Below are positions 8,301 to 9,440 of a stretch of DNA of 9,440 bases, in pieces; position 1 is the first letter of the stretch, and each line of letters starts with the position of its first letter. Under the pieces are notes generated by a model. That model was not told the origin of the DNA and did not search any database. It saw only the letters and a list, made by a program, of their open reading frames with translations. The position numbers were made by a program, and so were the translations under genes. The stretch comes from SpSt-583 sp034434015 (lineage in GTDB: Bacteria; Chloroflexota; Anaerolineae; Anaerolineales; UBA6663), in the NCBI GenBank assembly GCA_034434015.1, contig DAOUAB010000198.1, positions 1 to 9,440 of the forward strand, given 5' to 3'.

Positions 8301-9440
8301 GGACGAGATTCAACGCGGCGAGCAGGCCGCCGGCCAGATCGCGCTCGCCATCGCGCGCGCGCGCCTGTTCGACGAGACGCGGCGTCACGCCGACGAGCTG
8401 GCGATTGCCAGTGATCTGTTGCGCCAGTTAAGCATCGTGCCCAGCATCCCCGGCCACTTCCCCGCGCTGGCGGCCGGCCTGGCGCGCCTCACGCAGTGCC
8501 GGCATGTTCTCATGGCGTTGCTCGCCGAGGCAGGGAAATCGTTCCGCCTGATCGGCCTGGACGAGAGCCTGGCCAGCCGGGAGCCGGCGCCGCGCGCGGC
8601 GTTGGAGCGCGGCCTGGTGTCGGAGACGATCCTGGCCGGGCAGCCGGAACATGTTGCCGACGTCTCGGCCTCCGGCCTGGCGGTGGATAAGGCGCTGGCG
8701 GCGCTGGAGGTGCAGGCGCGGGTCACGCTGCCACTGCAGGCGGGCTCGCGCGTCATCGGGGCGCTGGCGCTGCTGTGGACGGAGCCGGACGGGTATCGGG
8801 CGGCCAATTTCACGCTGCTGGGCCAGCTCACGGACGCGCTGGCGCTGGCCGTCGAGAAGGAGCGCCTGCTCGAGGAGACGTTGCAGCGTACGGCTGATCT
8901 GGAGGCCCTCAACGAGGTCTCGGCCGCCTTGCGGACCGTGGAGGCCACCTCGCAGATCCTCGACCTGCTGGTGGACCGCAGCCGCGCATTCTTCCAGGCG
9001 GAGACCAGCGTCATCCTGGTGCCGGACGTTGACGAGCGCAGCCTGGTTTATGTCCGTTCGCAGAACATCCAGGAAGCCGCTTTGAGCGAGCGCCTGCCGC
9101 TGGACAACTCCATCGCCGGGCATGTCTTCCGCACTGGGCGGCCCTACCGCACGGCGGACCTGTGGCGGGACCCGCTCGCCCACCAGGCGACGACGGTGAA
9201 ACTCTTCGGCCCCGAGCCTCTGGCGCGGCCGGCGCTCTACGCGCCCCTGCGGTCGGGCGACGCGGTCAGCGGCGTCCTGGCCATCACCACGATCGCGCCG
9301 CGGGTCTTCACCGACGCCGACCTGCGCCTGCTCAACACCCTCGCCGAGGTGGGCGGGAACGCACTGCAGCGCGCGCGCGTGCTGGAAACCCTGGAACAGC
9401 GCGTGGCCGAGCGCACGCGCGAGCTGGCGCGGGCCAACGA
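2347..9440 (+). CDS. Giant multi-GAF sensor protein (14 GAF domains), probable histidine kinase, C-terminus beyond right edge
   Basis: The frame is open from GTG 2347 to the window end, at least 2364 codons without a stop. The start is GTG because the last upstream in-frame stop is TAA 2239-2241 and no ATG or GTG lies between; a weak AGGCGG sits about 8 nt upstream. The first GAF begins at residue 11, so nothing precedes it. There is no signal peptide or membrane segment, so it is cytoplasmic. The protein is 14 consecutive GAF domains of about 150-168 residues, each opening with an amphipathic helix (such as LNSSLDLDEAL) and closing with a helix such as ENARLFEAE. The last residues, LEQRVAERTRELARAN (2349-2364), are the helical linker that commonly leads into a HisKA domain. 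GAF domains bind small ligands or mediate dimerisation; the ligands cannot be read here. A kinase core is expected but not seen; a GGDEF or phosphatase output is an alternative. One or two GAF domains are common in sensor kinases, so 14 is exceptional. No frameshift was found. Confidence 0.9.
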   Translation, partial: MSSKITPNHARLEALYEVSRALNSSLDLDEALRIVVDAALRLTGAERGFLMLFDDAAGELRFRVARGADQQPLEAGAFEVSHSVVQEVARSGQPVVTLNAQADPRFQLKASIVNYLLRSIMAVPLRARERLVGVLYVDTRTRDVEFSPSDLDLLTTFADQAATALINAQLYEDQKRDAEVRRLLLEIARRAQAAGSTQELARWVAENLPGWIGCERCGLFLLEADTRALFPAAFTRAEDARFFAGLGAIRPEWPALAQRLQSSLRPVHLSVADLIEALPTEWLATLRPLHDVLVIPLRAGARLAGLLALDPADPNGAFSPLALTFADILGDQLAAAFQRLELFETAQRQLRELTVLNAVAVAAAEAASLEALTERVASVIEPILGAAGLGILLLDEAAGQLRRYPSGRGGSALVPLGQGLVGHVAAVGQPYRSADVSMDPHYAGAPPAFRSELCVPLKVGERVIGVIDVASQAVNAFTAGDERLLITVAGQLATAVEKQRLLETERQQRVLAEALRDVGLGLTLETELEVMLDRLLGHIARVVPYDAACVLLVDDDGVTHTAGVRGYERFDASVAEFVRAQRLAVLATPNLRRMAETGQPVVIPDVAEDPGWVSTPAKAWLRSWVGAPVIVRGRCLAFLSLDKAEPGFYGPDHAQRLAAFSSYAALALQNVRLFEAAKQQAAELDAVRTASLSLTSSLNVREVLHAILRSTLALLPGVQDAHIFLYHNDRLEFGAVLWSDGRLAQPYEPRRDGLTYTVARTGEPIVVPDMRAHPLFANAPAAWRGAIIGLPLKIGARVVGVMNVAYPEPRRFTEGEQRILQLLGEQAAAAIENARLFDATRRQVDELTVLHAVALAGAESIDLDTLLGRVTRRLGEVLGARHFGVFLLDKSGLVLHPHASFRGARTNQVLFGEGIIGLTASTARPYRLSDVTQEPAYLPLHPGTLSQLTMPLKANDRVIGVIDAESERRGAFSEDDERLLATVAGQLATAIEKARLFEAEHRAREQAETLRDVAGLLSTTLDRDRLLGLILDQLARLVKYESASIMLLTEEGLTIAAQRGFRVPAQQFQPVDLLRLEHIRAVLDDRQPMLILDTHSDSRWRSLPGAEYIRCWLGVPLVAKDQPIGLLNLDGDRPGSYSPHDAEVALALASQAAVALERLRLLEAAQQHERELAILLGLARAVSSSLDLQAILEQVSVSLTNTLRVEACVVSTYDPATRTVKTISWHVVNSLPGEVVHGAFDLEAYPLTAHVIDQDNVCVVRVDEPWADPAELELLKRIGYGVLLMLSVRASGRPVGLLELYSADPARQFTEADLRLARAIADQTGVAMENARLFQAEREQRELAEALRAAAASLSASLDLDAVLDRLLDQIASVVPYDAASLLLVDRLTQQAWVARHRGFERFGPETLAAVQGLRLEVATTANLRQMVETGQAFVISDLKAYPGWVQIEALSHFQSWAGTPVVAQGNVVAFISLDKVQTDFYQPEHARRLAAFAGQAALALQNARLFEAERRRVAALTTLHDVGLEMSVRARLDLPSLLETLVSGAVRLLETQAAAYYALDATTEVLSVAATHRLPPGGPPQRVAVGEDVPGRVAQTGETLVVGDYAPPDGAGPSVVHSLLGVPILWQGQLLGVLLVLDERRHRFDDADVDVARLFADRAAIAIENVRLYTALEKERQRLELLLNLSQSLASTLNPQEVALRALEVMRAAIGATRAVLYLSEPGGAAVRLARVSGYAALSAEAVAQRVPLGHGVVGYAAQQRRPLAVPDVSRDARWVPFPELDDGIRSAVIVPLLAGDELIGVLSLLGDRERFYQDEHVPLLTAAAVSVALALQNAGLFEAEAGRVHYLTVLNEMTRAAVTTDALPTLLQIMADRLGELTGADACYLTLWDEAHQRTIPAAAYGPLRGVYAQRFNPAPGAVTLTRSVLEAGRVLVVDDIHATPYLDPTLVVGLPTETQLGLPLIAGDRRLGAAIIAFRPPHHFTPDEIQRGEQAAGQIALAIARARLFDETRRHADELAIASDLLRQLSIVPSIPGHFPALAAGLARLTQCRHVLMALLAEAGKSFRLIGLDESLASREPAPRAALERGLVSETILAGQPEHVADVSASGLAVDKALAALEVQARVTLPLQAGSRVIGALALLWTEPDGYRAANFTLLGQLTDALALAVEKERLLEETLQRTADLEALNEVSAALRTVEATSQILDLLVDRSRAFFQAETSVILVPDVDERSLVYVRSQNIQEAALSERLPLDNSIAGHVFRTGRPYRTADLWRDPLAHQATTVKLFGPEPLARPALYAPLRSGDAVSGVLAITTIAPRVFTDADLRLLNTLAEVGGNALQRARVLETLEQRVAERTRELARAN
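3787..3840 (+). repeat. Direct DNA repeat, GAF3 copy (partner in GAF6 at 5272-5325)
   Basis: This 54-nt stretch encodes DERLLITVAGQLATAVEK in GAF3. The partner at 5272-5325 encodes DERLLATVAGQLATAIEK in GAF6. The two agree at 46 of 54 bases by direct comparison. The similarity extends upstream into RVIGVID, which both domains share. This fits an intragenic duplication. Confidence 0.7.
3970..3990 (+). repeat. Exact 21-bp direct repeat, GAF4 copy (partner in GAF9 at 6466-6486)
   Basis: The bases encoding VVPYDAA in GAF4 are identical to those at 6466-6486 in GAF9. The surrounding protein is also alike: LAEALR before, then ETGQ, PGWV, SLDK, FY-P-HA-RLAAF and AALALQN after. GAF4 and GAF9 appear to be paralogous copies within one gene. 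Confidence 0.7.

Larger units (their letters stand above)
2377..9387 (+). repeat. Tandem array of 14 GAF domains (domain map of the giant protein)
   Basis: Approximate domain limits by residue: GAF1 11-172, GAF2 180-343, GAF3 352-503, GAF4 511-675, GAF5 682-838, GAF6 845-998, GAF7 1006-1163, GAF8 1171-1335, GAF9 1342-1508, GAF10 1514-1670, GAF11 1679-1839, GAF12 1845-2008, GAF13 2016-2175, GAF14 2183-2347. The linkers are only 5-10 residues, so the exit helix of each domain probably runs straight into the entry helix of the next. GAF3 and GAF6 form one sequence class. GAF4 and GAF9, and more weakly GAF7, form another. The remainder are diverged. GAF2, GAF8 and GAF13 are the least typical. Limits were set by eye from the entry and exit helices and may be off by some residues. 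Confidence 0.82.

Noticed and set aside
3961..8500. Cysteines in GAF4, GAF7, GAF12 and GAF13 as bilin attachment sites
   Set aside because: None sits in a recognisable phytochrome or cyanobacteriochrome signature (no PASDIP-like motif, no conserved Cys-His context), so a photoreceptor role cannot be claimed.
1..9440. CRISPR array, insertion sequence or toxin-antitoxin pair
   Set aside because: No regular short repeat-spacer pattern, transposase-like protein, terminal inverted repeats or small paired genes. The repeats seen are protein-coding domain repeats.

Overview
The window is very GC-rich bacterial DNA with GC-dominated third codon positions. It is devoted almost entirely to signal transduction. 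The many-GAF sensor, the six-helix membrane GAF sensor, the short promoter-to-start distances and the receiver-only regulators are together most like Chloroflexota (Anaerolineae, Thermoflexia or Chloroflexia-like). That assignment is inferred from protein style. No marker gene is present.

Layout. Positions 1-1989 hold three minus-strand genes. In transcription order they are a 125-residue receiver-only response regulator (1989-1612), a second receiver-only regulator with an odd N-terminal tail (1593-1129), and the N-terminal 344 residues of a six-helix membrane sensor with a GAF domain, which runs off the left edge (1032-1). A GC-rich hairpin lies between the second receiver and the membrane sensor. 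Positions 2098-2262 form a self-contained tRNA-Gly(CCC) unit on the minus strand, with a near-consensus promoter, the tRNA and a hairpin-plus-U-tract terminator. On the plus strand, one enormous reading frame starts at GTG 2347 and is still open at 9440. I translated it codon by codon and found no stop in at least 2364 codons. It contains 14 tandem GAF domains and ends at the window edge in a short helix of the type that usually leads into a histidine kinase core.

How the parts may work together. The giant protein has no membrane segment in the visible part and looks like a cytoplasmic multi-input sensor. The two receivers keep every phosphotransfer residue but carry no output domain, so they look like relay or shuttle proteins of the DivK/Spo0F kind. 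The membrane sensor and the giant sensor are both plausible phosphodonors. The partnership is inferred from proximity; neither kinase core is inside the window.

The most notable item is the 14-GAF array. It shows internal paralogy: GAF3 matches GAF6, and GAF4 matches GAF9 with GAF7 more distant. Near-identical DNA segments in these domains point to growth by intragenic duplication.
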